A stretch of DNA of 64,000 nt, from the NCBI GenBank assembly GCA_018266295.1, contig JAFEAQ010000019.1, positions 186,001 through 250,000 of the forward strand. Direction: 5' to 3'. Of this stretch, positions 34,368-43,515 are shown piece after piece. The translations under genes were made by a program, and so were the position numbers. Positions within the stretch are counted from its first letter, which is position 1; each line of letters opens with the position of its first letter. The notes below the pieces were generated by a model that was given only the letters and a program-made list of their open reading frames with translations, was not told the origin of the DNA and made no database searches. The DNA comes from Bdellovibrionales bacterium (GTDB lineage: Bacteria; Bdellovibrionota; Bdellovibrionia; Bdellovibrionales; Bdellovibrionaceae).

Positions 34368-37004
34368 ATGAAGAAGCTTGTTTCCCCTTGCTTCATCAAA
34401 ACTTCTAACAGGCTGGCAGAATATGCCGGCCTGTGCCTGTTTGCGCTCCTGCTCAGTTCTTGCGGAGGAAAGTATTCTCCGAGCGAGGACTCCGCCCTCC
34501 GCGCTATGCAATGCCCATCGAGTGAGAAGACTTACAGCTACGATGAGATTGAATACAACGGCGGTAAAGGAGACGGGCGCATCAGTTTCTCTGATATGAA
34601 AGATTCCCTCAACTCTGCGTGCATGGGTTGCCATCAGGCGCCGGCAAATAGCGGAGGATTCACTTACATCGATTCTTACCAAGGTGAAATACGCACTATC
34701 GGTGGCAAGAATCAGTTTTATCCAGGACTTTTCGAAATCGCCGACAAAGTCGTAGAGTACACTCACCACAGCGATCCGAAAAAACGTATGCCTCCTGAAG
34801 ACCGCCGTGCAAAACGTCCTGAAACTTTCTGGGCGCTCGGCGATCAAGTCCAAGCATGGATCAACGCCGGTAAACCGAACGGCAGTTTTTCGTTAGATCC
34901 GAATGCGCCGGCTCCAACGCCGAAGAAACCTTCGTTCCGCGGCAGTGAAAACGGCAATTGCACTCCGAATGCCGACATCATCGGTTTTGATTACCTGAAA
35001 GACCGCGAATTCGCGAATATGGAAAAACTCCCGCAGAGTTTGGCGGATACAGATCTTTTCTCGCTCGATGCCTATGAGCTGGCGAAGAAGGGGACTGTGG
35101 CTTACTCGGTGGAATATCCACTGTGGGCTGATAATAATAGCAAAGGCCGTTGGATTCATTTCCCAATGAAAATTGACGGACTCAAACTTGTTCGTCAGAC
35201 AGCGAAATACGCTGAGGGCAAAAACTTCTTTGAAATGCCTGAGAACACGCGTCTTTATAAGTTCTTCTACAAAAAAGTCAAAATGGCGAACGGCCGTCTC
35301 CGTTATCGCCGGGTTGAAACACGTATCATTGTTGTGCGTAAGCCTTGGAACCAAAGTCTTTTCGGGACTTACAAATGGGACGAGAGCGAGCAAAGCGCCA
35401 CCCTCGTAGAAACTCCGTACCGCGATGGAACTCCGTTCAAAGACACTGTGTTTAAGCTCACGGTTGATGAAGTTGAAAAGAAAACCCGCGACTACGCGAT
35501 CCCGGGCAGTCAGCGCTGTATTGATTGTCACATGGGTTCTGAGGGCCAGAACTTTGTTCTTGGCTTCAGTCCATTGCAATTGCATCGCCGTGGTTTTGGT
35601 GAAGGTGGTCGCGAAACTCCGACGGTGATGAATGAAATCAATCAGGTCGAGCGTTTTCAAAAGTACGGTTTGATCGAGAACTCTCCGGCAGAAAAAGACT
35701 GGCCGGTGCTTGAAAGCATGGGGACCAGCCGTGCTCGCAATGAGCATGAACTGCGCGCTTCAGGTTATATGGCCGGGAACTGTGCTCATTGTCATAACCC
35801 GAATGGTTTGGCATTCACCAAAGAAAATGGTGTGACTCTGAATCTGACAGCAGGATCGATCTTTGGCTTTAACACCAAAGTGCGCTCGACGCAGATTCCG
35901 ACACGCTTGTTGGTCCATCAAAACGGCACGCTGGATGAAAGCCACATCTGGAGAAAAATTTCCGACAGTTCTCAGCAGTTGGGGCTCACGAGCCAGATGC
36001 CGATGAATACGCCAGGCGGCCCAGACTGCCGCGCGCTTCGCCTTGTGGGCAAATGGATTCGCAGTTTTGAAAGCGATCAGGCGGCGCTAGATTACGAACC
36101 AAACTGCAAAAAAGAACCTGAGTTTAAATGGATCGATCAGGATTTTACAACAGTGACAAGTGATGCCTATGTTCCGCGCCGTCCTGACTGGAATGATCCG
36201 GCGGCAGGAATGCCTTCGACATTTAAAAATTTGGAACTCACTCCCGAGTTGCAGAAGGCAATTAACGAAGAAGTCGCGGTTGGCTACTGGAATAAAAAAG
36301 ACATTTGCGAGTTCCCGAATAAAGATCTCGCAGCGGATGGCCGTCGACCTTGGATGATGAAGGGTGATCAGCCGAAGCGCCCTTACGGCGAAGTGTATTA
36401 CACAACTCCGGGCTCTTGGTATTTCCGCACATCTTGCATGAAGTGCCACGGAGCCAATGCGGATGGGAACTCATCCCTGGCCCGCGGCATCCTGCAGTGG
36501 TCGGGTGGTAAAGTGCGTGTGGCGGATTTGCTTCACGGCATGTTTGGCAACAAGGGTGAGAATCTTAAGACGTTTGATGCTGACGGCAAGAACTATGCGC
36601 CTCAGTACTTGTTCTGGATGGCGATGGAAGGAACGCGCGTGCAGTTCCCGCCGGAGCTTTCAAGTTTCTTAGGTAAGCATGGGGCGCAGATGCTCAATCA
36701 AATGCGTGACAAGTGCTTGAATCAGATTTCGACGAATAAAACATCGTCGCCGATTTTCATGGATCACGAAGTCTTTAGCAAAATCTGTTTCGTGAACAAC
36801 TTGCAGAAGGACGATCCGGGTTTGGCGTTTGATCCAAACACCAATAAGGCCCTGCACCCGGAAAAAGTCGAAGAGTGGCTGGATCGCGCGTCCTTTAACG
36901 TCGGCTCGGCGATTTTCTATTATTTAAAAGACATGTCCATGGGTGTGAACCATCCGGGCAATGATCAATGTGAAGTGCTTTATCCGAAAAAGGAGAACCC
37001 ATGA
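34368..37004 (+). CDS. Tetra-haem c-type cytochrome lipoprotein
   Basis: An 878-residue precursor with a lipoprotein signal (FALLLSSC) and four CXXCH sites: CMGCH near residue 84, CIDCH near 383, CAHCH near 471 and CMKCH near 689. The central part (SLADTDLFSLDAYEL, then EYPLWADNNSKGRWIHFP) resembles SO2930-type di-haem cytochromes; the ends add one haem domain each. It should be an outer-membrane-anchored electron-transfer or oxidoreductase protein facing the periplasm or outside. The usual ribosome site is weak, so coupling to the PstS-like gene 6 bp upstream is possible. It overlaps yceI by 4 bp (ATGA). It heads module B. Confidence 0.86.
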   Translation: MKKLVSPCFIKTSNRLAEYAGLCLFALLLSSCGGKYSPSEDSALRAMQCPSSEKTYSYDEIEYNGGKGDGRISFSDMKDSLNSACMGCHQAPANSGGFTYIDSYQGEIRTIGGKNQFYPGLFEIADKVVEYTHHSDPKKRMPPEDRRAKRPETFWALGDQVQAWINAGKPNGSFSLDPNAPAPTPKKPSFRGSENGNCTPNADIIGFDYLKDREFANMEKLPQSLADTDLFSLDAYELAKKGTVAYSVEYPLWADNNSKGRWIHFPMKIDGLKLVRQTAKYAEGKNFFEMPENTRLYKFFYKKVKMANGRLRYRRVETRIIVVRKPWNQSLFGTYKWDESEQSATLVETPYRDGTPFKDTVFKLTVDEVEKKTRDYAIPGSQRCIDCHMGSEGQNFVLGFSPLQLHRRGFGEGGRETPTVMNEINQVERFQKYGLIENSPAEKDWPVLESMGTSRARNEHELRASGYMAGNCAHCHNPNGLAFTKENGVTLNLTAGSIFGFNTKVRSTQIPTRLLVHQNGTLDESHIWRKISDSSQQLGLTSQMPMNTPGGPDCRALRLVGKWIRSFESDQAALDYEPNCKKEPEFKWIDQDFTTVTSDAYVPRRPDWNDPAAGMPSTFKNLELTPELQKAINEEVAVGYWNKKDICEFPNKDLAADGRRPWMMKGDQPKRPYGEVYYTTPGSWYFRTSCMKCHGANADGNSSLARGILQWSGGKVRVADLLHGMFGNKGENLKTFDADGKNYAPQYLFWMAMEGTRVQFPPELSSFLGKHGAQMLNQMRDKCLNQISTNKTSSPIFMDHEVFSKICFVNNLQKDDPGLAFDPNTNKALHPEKVEEWLDRASFNVGSAIFYYLKDMSMGVNHPGNDQCEVLYPKKENP

Positions 37005-37585
37005 GACAGTGGATTTTGATGACGGCACTATTTATTGTTGCGCCTTTGAAACCGGGATTTGCTGCGGTCAACTTTGCCAAAGATAAAGGCAACTCGCAGT
37101 TCTTGGCGATCGGGAACCCCAGTGCCATTCGCATCGAAGGCAAAGGCGAAGGGCCTGAAGGCAGTCTGCAAACTCGTGAAGAGGGCAAGAATATTGTCAT
37201 CAGCGGTGCTTTGAAGGTCGATATGAAAAGTTACGCGACTGGAATTTCACTGCGCGATCGCCACATGAAAGAAAAATACCTCGAGGTCGAGAAATTCCAA
37301 ACCGCAACTCTGAATCTTAAAGATATTTATCTCGTCAAAGAGGATTTGCAGAAAAATCCAGAGACAAAAGCCACTTTCTTTGCGGTGCTGGATATGCATG
37401 GAGTTCAAAAGCCTGTGCAGGGCGAGTTCACCGTCAAGCCGGCTTCGGCGGGTGGCGGGTATTCCGTGAATGCTAAATTTCCTTTGAAACTTTCTGACTT
37501 CGCAATCAATGTGCCGGCATTTGCTGGAATCACGGTTGCAGATCAAGTCGAGGTGACAACCACGACGGATGTGGAGAAGTTTTAG
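37001..37585 (+). CDS. YceI-family periplasmic protein (module B)
   Basis: A 194-residue precursor with a signal sequence (RQWILMTALFIVAPLKPGFA) and the YceI core motifs YATGISLRDRHMKEKYLEVE and LDMHGVQKPVQGEF. It is the paralogue of the YceI at 19512. It is coupled to the tetra-haem gene by an ATGA overlap and to the next lipoprotein gene by a 3 bp gap. A quinone- or isoprenoid-binding role is known for the family; here it is inferred. Confidence 0.93.
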   Translation: MRQWILMTALFIVAPLKPGFAAVNFAKDKGNSQFLAIGNPSAIRIEGKGEGPEGSLQTREEGKNIVISGALKVDMKSYATGISLRDRHMKEKYLEVEKFQTATLNLKDIYLVKEDLQKNPETKATFFAVLDMHGVQKPVQGEFTVKPASAGGGYSVNAKFPLKLSDFAINVPAFAGITVADQVEVTTTTDVEKF

Positions 37586-37588
37586 ATC

Positions 37589-38224
37589 ATGAGAAAGTTG
37601 CTGTTTGTTCCTCTATTGATAACCTTGCTGAGCGCCTGCAACTACAATCGGGTGCATGGCGAAGCTCCGGTTAAAGACAGCAGCGTGAATGATTTGAGCC
37701 TTCTTTCGAGTTTGGATTATGCCAGTGTTCAAGTTTCTATATTGGGTCCCCAATGCCTGCGCTGCCATTCTTCTGCGGGGGGCAGCAAAGGGGGCTTGAA
37801 TCTTGAAACCTATCAGCAGGTCCGCGCCAGCATGAACGCGATCTATTACCGCGCGGTCGAAAAGCGCGATATGCCAGAAGCAGGTTTGCCACAGAGTCAG
37901 CTAGAACTGCTAAAAGCCTGGATTGAAGCCGGCGCACCTGAAAGAAACATGGGCGCGAAAGTTTCTCCGCCCATCAAGGGTCCGATCACTTGGCTTGTGA
38001 TCCGTGATCAGGTCTTTGCCTCGAGTTGTTTGGATTGTCATTCCGGCGCCAAGCCTGACGCAGGGTTGGATCTTCAGTCCTTGGAAGCAGTTAGAAAAAA
38101 TATTAACAGCATTTTTGAATCCACCATCGTCAAACAGACGATGCCGTTGGAGCCCTATGCTGCAATGTCGGATTCCCATAAGCAAGCGTTGATGAAGTGG
38201 ATCTCACAAGGGATGCCTGAGTGA
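37589..38224 (+). CDS. Di-haem c-type cytochrome lipoprotein (module B)
   Basis: A 211-residue precursor with a lipoprotein signal (ITLLSAC) and two cytochrome domains: CLRCH near residue 56 and CLDCH near residue 147, with later Met-Pro pairs (RDMPEAG, TMPLEP) as possible distal ligands. RCHSSAGGSKGGLNLETY is almost the same as in the module A protein at 18759, but the PTPVV linker is missing here. Its end overlaps the barrel gene start by 4 bp (GTGA). Confidence 0.88.
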   Translation: MRKLLFVPLLITLLSACNYNRVHGEAPVKDSSVNDLSLLSSLDYASVQVSILGPQCLRCHSSAGGSKGGLNLETYQQVRASMNAIYYRAVEKRDMPEAGLPQSQLELLKAWIEAGAPERNMGAKVSPPIKGPITWLVIRDQVFASSCLDCHSGAKPDAGLDLQSLEAVRKNINSIFESTIVKQTMPLEPYAAMSDSHKQALMKWISQGMPE

Positions 38225-39345
38225 AGTTTTTTGTTTTTGTCGTTCTGGTTCTGTCGTCTTTGGTCGCAGAAGCGTATCCAGAGATGGTTCGCCATGGTTA
38301 TGTGAACTGCATGGCCTGCCACAACAGCCCGCAGGGTGGCGATATGCTGACTCTTTACGGGCGTGAGCTGGGTAAAGAACTCCTGAGCCGCAATGATTCG
38401 ATTTTCAAATCTTCAGAGTCTGAAAAAAAATATCTCGAGATCGAAACGCCGGAATGGCTGAACCTTGGAGCCAGCGCGCGCTTCTTACAAGCCTTCTCAG
38501 AAAGTTCAGTGGCTTCTAAAGCGCAGTTCGTCATCATGCAGATTGATATTGATGCGCTCGTGAAACTTTTCGAAGAAAAAGTGAAGCTCTATGCCTCGGT
38601 CGGGCGTTTTGAGCCTTCAAAAGCCGATGCGACGTGGAAGGATTTTATTTATTCTCCACGCCTGTGGATTCAGTACCAAGAAAACTGGGGCGGCTCGCAA
38701 GTGAGCTTTATACGCGCCGGCCGATTCTTTCCGGCTTATGGTATTCAGATTCCGGAGCATAACTTTGTGACTCGCAAAGGCCTTGCCTTTAACCCGGGGC
38801 AAGAACGTGTGGCGCTTGAGGGAACTTGGACCGACGAGCAATACCAAGTGACCGGCACGGTGCTTTTCCAGCGAGCGCAGTTTAACGAGTATGTACCTGA
38901 AAAAGGTTATATTCTTCAGGCCTCCAAAGTTTTCGGTAAGAATTCGCGCGGCGGCGTGAATATATATCGCTCGACTCTGACCCAAGCAGGCGTTGATACG
39001 AAGCAATCTTTCGAAGGCCTCTTTGCCTTGATTGGTTGGAATGAAAAGGTCACGACATTGATTCAATTGGACCGTTTACACATGCCGGACGGTTCAACGG
39101 GTTTCTTGGATTTATTTAAATTTAGTTACGAGTGGACGACGGGTCTGCAGGTCGCGCTCTTTCAACAGTACTCGAATTCAGACACGCAGAAGACAGATCC
39201 GCATCTGGAATCTTACGGCCTTGAGGCTTATTACTTTCCGTTTCCAAACTTTACTCTGTCAGGCAGCCTCTCGAAGCAAAAAGATTCGGCAGAGCTTGAT
39301 GAGTATCAGACCAAAGCGTGGCTGGTCGCGCACTTTTATCTTTAG
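38221..39345 (+). CDS. Outer-membrane barrel protein with N-terminal CXXCH haem motif (module B)
   Basis: A 374-residue precursor starting at GTG 38221 with a signal peptide (FFVFVVLVLSSLVAEA). YPEMVRHGYVNCMACHNSP follows, with CXXCH at residues 30-34 and GG..LT.YGREL after it. The rest shows many amphipathic strands and ends AWLVAHFYL. It is the paralogue of the protein at 20060, sharing the N-terminal haem segment and a (F/L)P.YG..IP(E/D)H block. It is predicted to be an outer-membrane barrel with a haem at its periplasmic side. Confidence 0.83.
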   Translation: MKFFVFVVLVLSSLVAEAYPEMVRHGYVNCMACHNSPQGGDMLTLYGRELGKELLSRNDSIFKSSESEKKYLEIETPEWLNLGASARFLQAFSESSVASKAQFVIMQIDIDALVKLFEEKVKLYASVGRFEPSKADATWKDFIYSPRLWIQYQENWGGSQVSFIRAGRFFPAYGIQIPEHNFVTRKGLAFNPGQERVALEGTWTDEQYQVTGTVLFQRAQFNEYVPEKGYILQASKVFGKNSRGGVNIYRSTLTQAGVDTKQSFEGLFALIGWNEKVTTLIQLDRLHMPDGSTGFLDLFKFSYEWTTGLQVALFQQYSNSDTQKTDPHLESYGLEAYYFPFPNFTLSGSLSKQKDSAELDEYQTKAWLVAHFYL

Positions 39346-39353
39346 GAGCAACT

Positions 39354-40556
39354 ATGACTGCAAAAATTCTAACGACGTCTCTGATCGTGATTTTGGGACA
39401 GACTTCGTCACTGGCTTTTGCACAAACCCCGACCTCTGAACCTGCAACCAACTTAACTATTCCGTTGCCAACACCGGCACCAACGGCGGCTCCTGCTCCA
39501 GCTCCTGTCCCGGCAGCAACGGGGATTGAGTCTATCAAGGTCTTTGGCGATCTTCGTTACCGCCATCAGTCCGAGACTCAAGAACCCAAGCAAGAGCGCG
39601 ATTTGGAACGTTTGCAAGCGCGCCTTGGATTGAACGCCCAGGTCGAAGATAATCTCAAAGCCACACTGAGACTCATGACGGGCAGTGGAGCAACCAGCGG
39701 CAATCAGACTCTGGGCGATGAGAAAGCACCGGGGATGCCTCGTCGGACCATCGGTGTAGACCTCGCGTATTTTGATTACATGGCGATCAAGGATTTAGAT
39801 TTTTATGGCGGTAAGATGCCACAGCCGTTTATCTATGCCGGCAAAAATCAAATGCTGCTGGATCGCGATGTGACTCCCGAAGGATTGGCTGCAAAGTACA
39901 GCGTCGGTCTCATCGAGAGGGAATTGGATTTCTTTGTTCAAGGGGGCGCGTTTTGGATTCGCGAAAACTATGACGACCAGTTCGGCGAAGAGAAAACCGA
40001 CAATATGCTCAACGGCGGCCAGCTCGGTCTTTTGTGGAAGCCAAATGACTGGACGGTGACTGTCGGCTATGGAAGCTTTGCGTTTACAGGTCTTAAAGAC
40101 ATTCCGCCAACGAACATCACGGCCAGTGGTAAAGCCAACGGCAACACACTAGATATTAACGGCAACTACCCGACGAACTTCGATATTCAACAGGAGTTCC
40201 TCGAAGTGAAAAAGAAAGTAGGCACGGTGGACGTGACTGCTTTCTTTGAGCGCCTTGAAAATACCGATGCCGATGCGCTGAACGTGGCTCACACTTACGG
40301 CGTGCAACTTGGATATAAAGCCTGGGCCTTTACTTGGAGCTACGAAGAGGTTCAGAAGGACGCGGTTGTCGGACTTTTCACGGATTCGGATTTTGGCGGC
40401 GGAGTCACTTCAAGCCGCGGTCAAGTATGGAGTCTTGCTTACAAGTTCACAAAGAAAGTAACGATGCAATACACGGTCTATAACAATGAAAACGCTATTG
40501 ATGTAGCTCCGACGAAGTACGATCGCAGCCACCTTGATCTGTCGATGACGTTCTAA
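39354..40556 (+). CDS. Putative outer-membrane porin
   Basis: A 400-residue precursor with a signal peptide (TAKILTTSLIVILGQTSSLAFA). A Pro/Ala-rich spacer (TPAPTAAPAPAPVPAATG) follows, then a long barrel-like region starting IKVFGDLRYRHQSE and ending YDRSHLDLSMTF, with terminal Phe. No CXXCH is present. Length and strand pattern fit a 16- to 18-strand porin. ATG 39354 is preceded by AGGAG; an upstream start at 39318 lies in the barrel gene. It is the last gene of module B and has no counterpart in module A. Confidence 0.85.
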   Translation: MTAKILTTSLIVILGQTSSLAFAQTPTSEPATNLTIPLPTPAPTAAPAPAPVPAATGIESIKVFGDLRYRHQSETQEPKQERDLERLQARLGLNAQVEDNLKATLRLMTGSGATSGNQTLGDEKAPGMPRRTIGVDLAYFDYMAIKDLDFYGGKMPQPFIYAGKNQMLLDRDVTPEGLAAKYSVGLIERELDFFVQGGAFWIRENYDDQFGEEKTDNMLNGGQLGLLWKPNDWTVTVGYGSFAFTGLKDIPPTNITASGKANGNTLDINGNYPTNFDIQQEFLEVKKKVGTVDVTAFFERLENTDADALNVAHTYGVQLGYKAWAFTWSYEEVQKDAVVGLFTDSDFGGGVTSSRGQVWSLAYKFTKKVTMQYTVYNNENAIDVAPTKYDRSHLDLSMTF

Positions 40557-40886
40557 AAAAATTATAAAGGGCGATAGTCGTTTCATGGCGAGCATCCCCG
40601 TTCCGGCGGCGTCCGCTGCCGGGAGTTACCTAGGAATGACGCGGGCCTCAGGGCCTCCTTTGCATATTAATTACATTTAAGGTTTGGTCCAAGAGGGGAC
40701 AAAGCGTCCGAAACAGCAAGTAATCCTGCTGTAATGATTATTAAAATTTTCTCATGCCAGATAAGTGACACAGAGCCTTTGCTTTGAAAATAGAAATCTT
40801 GCGCTTGCGATAAATGACAGCTAGCCTTTTGCAGAGATCGCTCCCAAGACGGTCTCAACGAGCTTAGTAAATCTAGAGGGGGATTT
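40557..40886. other. 330 bp intergenic stretch, nothing certain
   Basis: No protein gene is supported. A GC-rich segment near 40600-40625 and a hairpin with arms ACAGCA (40713-40718) and TGCTGT (40727-40732) followed by an AT-rich run are visible. The latter is not a convincing terminator. The promoter of the nuclease gene should lie in the last 100 bp. Confidence 0.5.
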
Positions 40887-41759
40887 ATGATGCGCAAAAG
40901 TGAGAAGAGAGCAGGGCTACTTCTAAGTGTCTTCTTTTCGTTCTTCGTTGTCAGTGTCTCGATTGCAAAAGTTGAGACGATCATTGGCGATGTAAATCTC
41001 AAAAAGAATCCCAACATCGCCATCAACCCACCGACCACCAACGAATCTGAAATCATTATCTCGCGCAATCAATACGTCATCTCTTACAACAAGAAACGCC
41101 GCAATCCGAACTGGGTTGCGTGGCGAGTAGACAATACAGAACTTGGTAATGTCGGCCGCACGGATAAATTTACTGCCGACAGTGATTTGGAAAAATATCT
41201 GCTAAAGGATGGACCTGGCGAGCACGCAGTCAAACCGAGAGAGTATTTTGGCAGCTGTTACGATCGCGGTCACCAGACGCCGTCTGCAGATCGCTCTGAA
41301 ACGACTCAAGACAACGAAGCCACTTTCATGATGAGCAATATGCTGCCGCAGACGCCATACTTGAATCGCGTGGTGTGGATGCATCTTGAACAACACACGC
41401 GAGACCTCGTTCATAAAGAAGGCAAGATTGCCTACATCGTTGCCGGCCCGATTTACGATCAGGATTTTGGCAAGATCGGTCCTAACAATGATATTCAGGT
41501 TCCATCTAAGAATTTCAAAGTGATCGTGCTTTTAGATCAAGGTCAGACTCCAGCTGACATCACCGATCAGACCGAAACGATTGCGGTGATCATGCCGAAT
41601 CTGCTCGAAGATGGCAGCCGTCCTGACCAAAACCAAGATGCTCTTTGTAAGAGCTCTGCAGAAGACCAGCGTGGCGGTCGTTCCAATGACTGGGAACAAT
41701 ACAAGTCCACGGTGGCCGACATTCAGAAGCTCTCGGGCGTGACGCTCTTTCCGAAGTAA
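40887..41759 (+). CDS. DNA/RNA non-specific endonuclease, exported
   Basis: A 290-residue precursor with an N-terminal signal (GLLLSVFFSFFVVSVSIA) and the beta-beta-alpha-metal nuclease core: YDRGHQTPSADRSET carries the catalytic DRGH, and the metal-binding Asn lies in MMSNMLPQTPYLNR. Such enzymes cut DNA and RNA with Mg or Mn in the periplasm or outside. A predator would gain from this for prey nucleic acid, but that is inference. AGAGGGGGA precedes the start. Confidence 0.93.
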   Translation: MMRKSEKRAGLLLSVFFSFFVVSVSIAKVETIIGDVNLKKNPNIAINPPTTNESEIIISRNQYVISYNKKRRNPNWVAWRVDNTELGNVGRTDKFTADSDLEKYLLKDGPGEHAVKPREYFGSCYDRGHQTPSADRSETTQDNEATFMMSNMLPQTPYLNRVVWMHLEQHTRDLVHKEGKIAYIVAGPIYDQDFGKIGPNNDIQVPSKNFKVIVLLDQGQTPADITDQTETIAVIMPNLLEDGSRPDQNQDALCKSSAEDQRGGRSNDWEQYKSTVADIQKLSGVTLFPK

Positions 41760-41780
41760 GAGGCATTGCCTTTACAGACA

Positions 41781-42479
41781 CTAAGGCAGGTCAAAAAGAA
41801 TCATTTCTGAATCTTCGCTGGCCGTGATAGCCGCGTTGGCGATGTCTTTCGCGGCGATCGCGTCGCCTGTTTGGATCTCTTCGCCATTGACTCGCACAGA
41901 GCCTTTGACCAATTGAATCCAAAGTTTTCTCTCTGGTTTTACCGCGAAGTCGAGGCTTTCAGATTTTTTCAAGCGCGAGATATACATATTCGCATCTTGA
42001 TGAATGCTGATAGAGCCGTCTGAACCATTCGGCGAAATCACGTGCACGAGTTTTTGAGAATTTAATTCTTTCTCAAAAGACTTTTGTCCATAGCCAGGTT
42101 CTACGCCTTGTTTATCGGGCATAATCCAGATTTGGAAGAAGTGAGCCTCTTCGCCGTCTTTCTCGTTGTACTCAGAGTGTCTGACGCCGGTGCCGGCGCT
42201 CATGCGTTGCACTTCGCCCGGTTTGATCACAGCTTCATTGCCCATGGAGTCTTTGTGTTTAAGTCCCCCGGAAATCACGTATGAAATAATCTCCATGTCA
42301 CGGTGAGGATGAGTGTCGAATCCAGTGCCGCCACGAATGCGGTCTTCGTTAATAACACGCAACGGTCCAAAGCCCATGAATTTTGGGTCGTAGTATTCTG
42401 CGAATGAGAAAGTATGGCGGGATTTTAACCATCCATGTTCTGCAAGACCACGCTCGTTTGATTTTCTGACTAACATCAT
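41781..42479 (-). CDS. Pirin-family protein
   Basis: A 232-residue cupin protein of the pirin/YhaK type. SRHTFSFAEYYDPKFMGFGPLRVINED and FDTHPHRDMEIISYVISG carry metal-binding His residues, and GVRHSEYNEKDGEEAHFFQIW supplies more. Bacterial pirins can be quercetin dioxygenases or redox-sensitive regulators. It is divergent from a LysR regulator, which probably controls it. Confidence 0.94.
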   Translation of the reverse strand: MMLVRKSNERGLAEHGWLKSRHTFSFAEYYDPKFMGFGPLRVINEDRIRGGTGFDTHPHRDMEIISYVISGGLKHKDSMGNEAVIKPGEVQRMSAGTGVRHSEYNEKDGEEAHFFQIWIMPDKQGVEPGYGQKSFEKELNSQKLVHVISPNGSDGSISIHQDANMYISRLKKSESLDFAVKPERKLWIQLVKGSVRVNGEEIQTGDAIAAKDIANAAITASEDSEMILFDLP

Positions 42480-42600
42480 AACTTGTTCCTTTCTCTATGT
42501 GCCTCAGTGAATACAGTATCGAACTTATTGCCTTTAAAGAAAATTATTATTAATATATCAACATTATAATACAAATTTATATAGTTTGTGAGACCTGACA
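42480..42600. promoter_or_regulatory. Divergent promoter region of pirin and LysR genes
   Basis: 121 bp of very AT-rich DNA between the divergent starts. ATTAT at 42546-42550 and ATAAT at 42566-42570 form a loose inverted repeat of the kind LysR proteins bind. No precise boundaries can be given. Confidence 0.4.
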
Positions 42601-43515
42601 GTGACCATCGACCAGCTTGAAACCCTTGAAATGATTGTGGAAAAAGGCAGCTTTAAGGCGGCCTCCGAGGCCCTTTATAAAACGCAACCAAGTCTGAGCG
42701 TTGCCATCAAGAAGCTCGAAGAGGAATTTGATTTGCAGCTCTTTAATCGCGAAGAGTACCGGCCGAAGCTAACACCCGAAGGATTGATCTTCTACAACTG
42801 GGCAAAGCAATGTCTTTTCACATTCCGCGAATTGCAAACCGTCGGACAGGAGTTGGGCGCCAAGAAAGTGGAGCCCTTTCTGACGATCGTTCTCGACCCC
42901 CTCGCACGCTTCGAAGCGATTGAAGGTGTGTTTATCGAGACTGTGATGAGCAAACATCCAACGGAAGTGACTTTCCGTTCAGAGATTATGAGTGGCGGTT
43001 ATGATCTGCTCCTCTCTGGTGAGGCGGACTTTGCAGTGTCCACCAAAGCTGCGGATAACGACGACATCGAGAGCATGGCCTTTGATAAGATTGAAATGAT
43101 TCCGGTGATAGCGAAATCTCTGGCCAAGGGCGCGGGCAAGGTGAACTACGCGTGGCTGAAGCAGTTTCCGCAAGTCGTCGTTCAGCAGGCCGAGGGCCGC
43201 AAAGATCCGATGAAGCGGGATTCAAAAGGCGTGATGTCGGATTCGCGCAAGTGCTTTGTGACGGATCACTCGTTGAAACACCGAATGATCATGAATGGCT
43301 TTGGTTGGGGACGTCTCGCACAGAATGAAGTCGCTGGCGCCCTAAAAAAAGGCGAACTCATTCAAATCCACGATGATCAACTGAAGCCGTTTGTTTTGGA
43401 TCTGCATATCATGCGCCTTAAACACAAACCCATGGGCCCAGTGGCCCGCGCGGTGTGGGAACAGCTTGTGAAAAACTGTCTTTCGCCAAAACCGCGCAGC
43501 AAGAAAACGCGCTAA
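42601..43515 (+). CDS. LysR-family transcriptional regulator
   Basis: A 304-residue regulator starting at GTG 42601. The N-terminal winged helix-turn-helix is LETLEMIVEKGSFKAASEALYKTQPSLSVAIKKLE, and a periplasmic-binding-like effector domain follows from about residue 90. It is divergent from pirin, 121 bp apart, the usual LysR layout for control of the neighbour. Its end overlaps the AraC gene by 4 bp. Effector unknown. Confidence 0.94.
   Translation: MTIDQLETLEMIVEKGSFKAASEALYKTQPSLSVAIKKLEEEFDLQLFNREEYRPKLTPEGLIFYNWAKQCLFTFRELQTVGQELGAKKVEPFLTIVLDPLARFEAIEGVFIETVMSKHPTEVTFRSEIMSGGYDLLLSGEADFAVSTKAADNDDIESMAFDKIEMIPVIAKSLAKGAGKVNYAWLKQFPQVVVQQAEGRKDPMKRDSKGVMSDSRKCFVTDHSLKHRMIMNGFGWGRLAQNEVAGALKKGELIQIHDDQLKPFVLDLHIMRLKHKPMGPVARAVWEQLVKNCLSPKPRSKKTR

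Noticed and set aside
34893-35747. Long 284-codon antisense open frame inside the tetra-haem gene
   Set aside because: No ribosome site or family resemblance, and it lies fully opposite a gene with clear haem motifs; it is a by-product of that gene's codon use.
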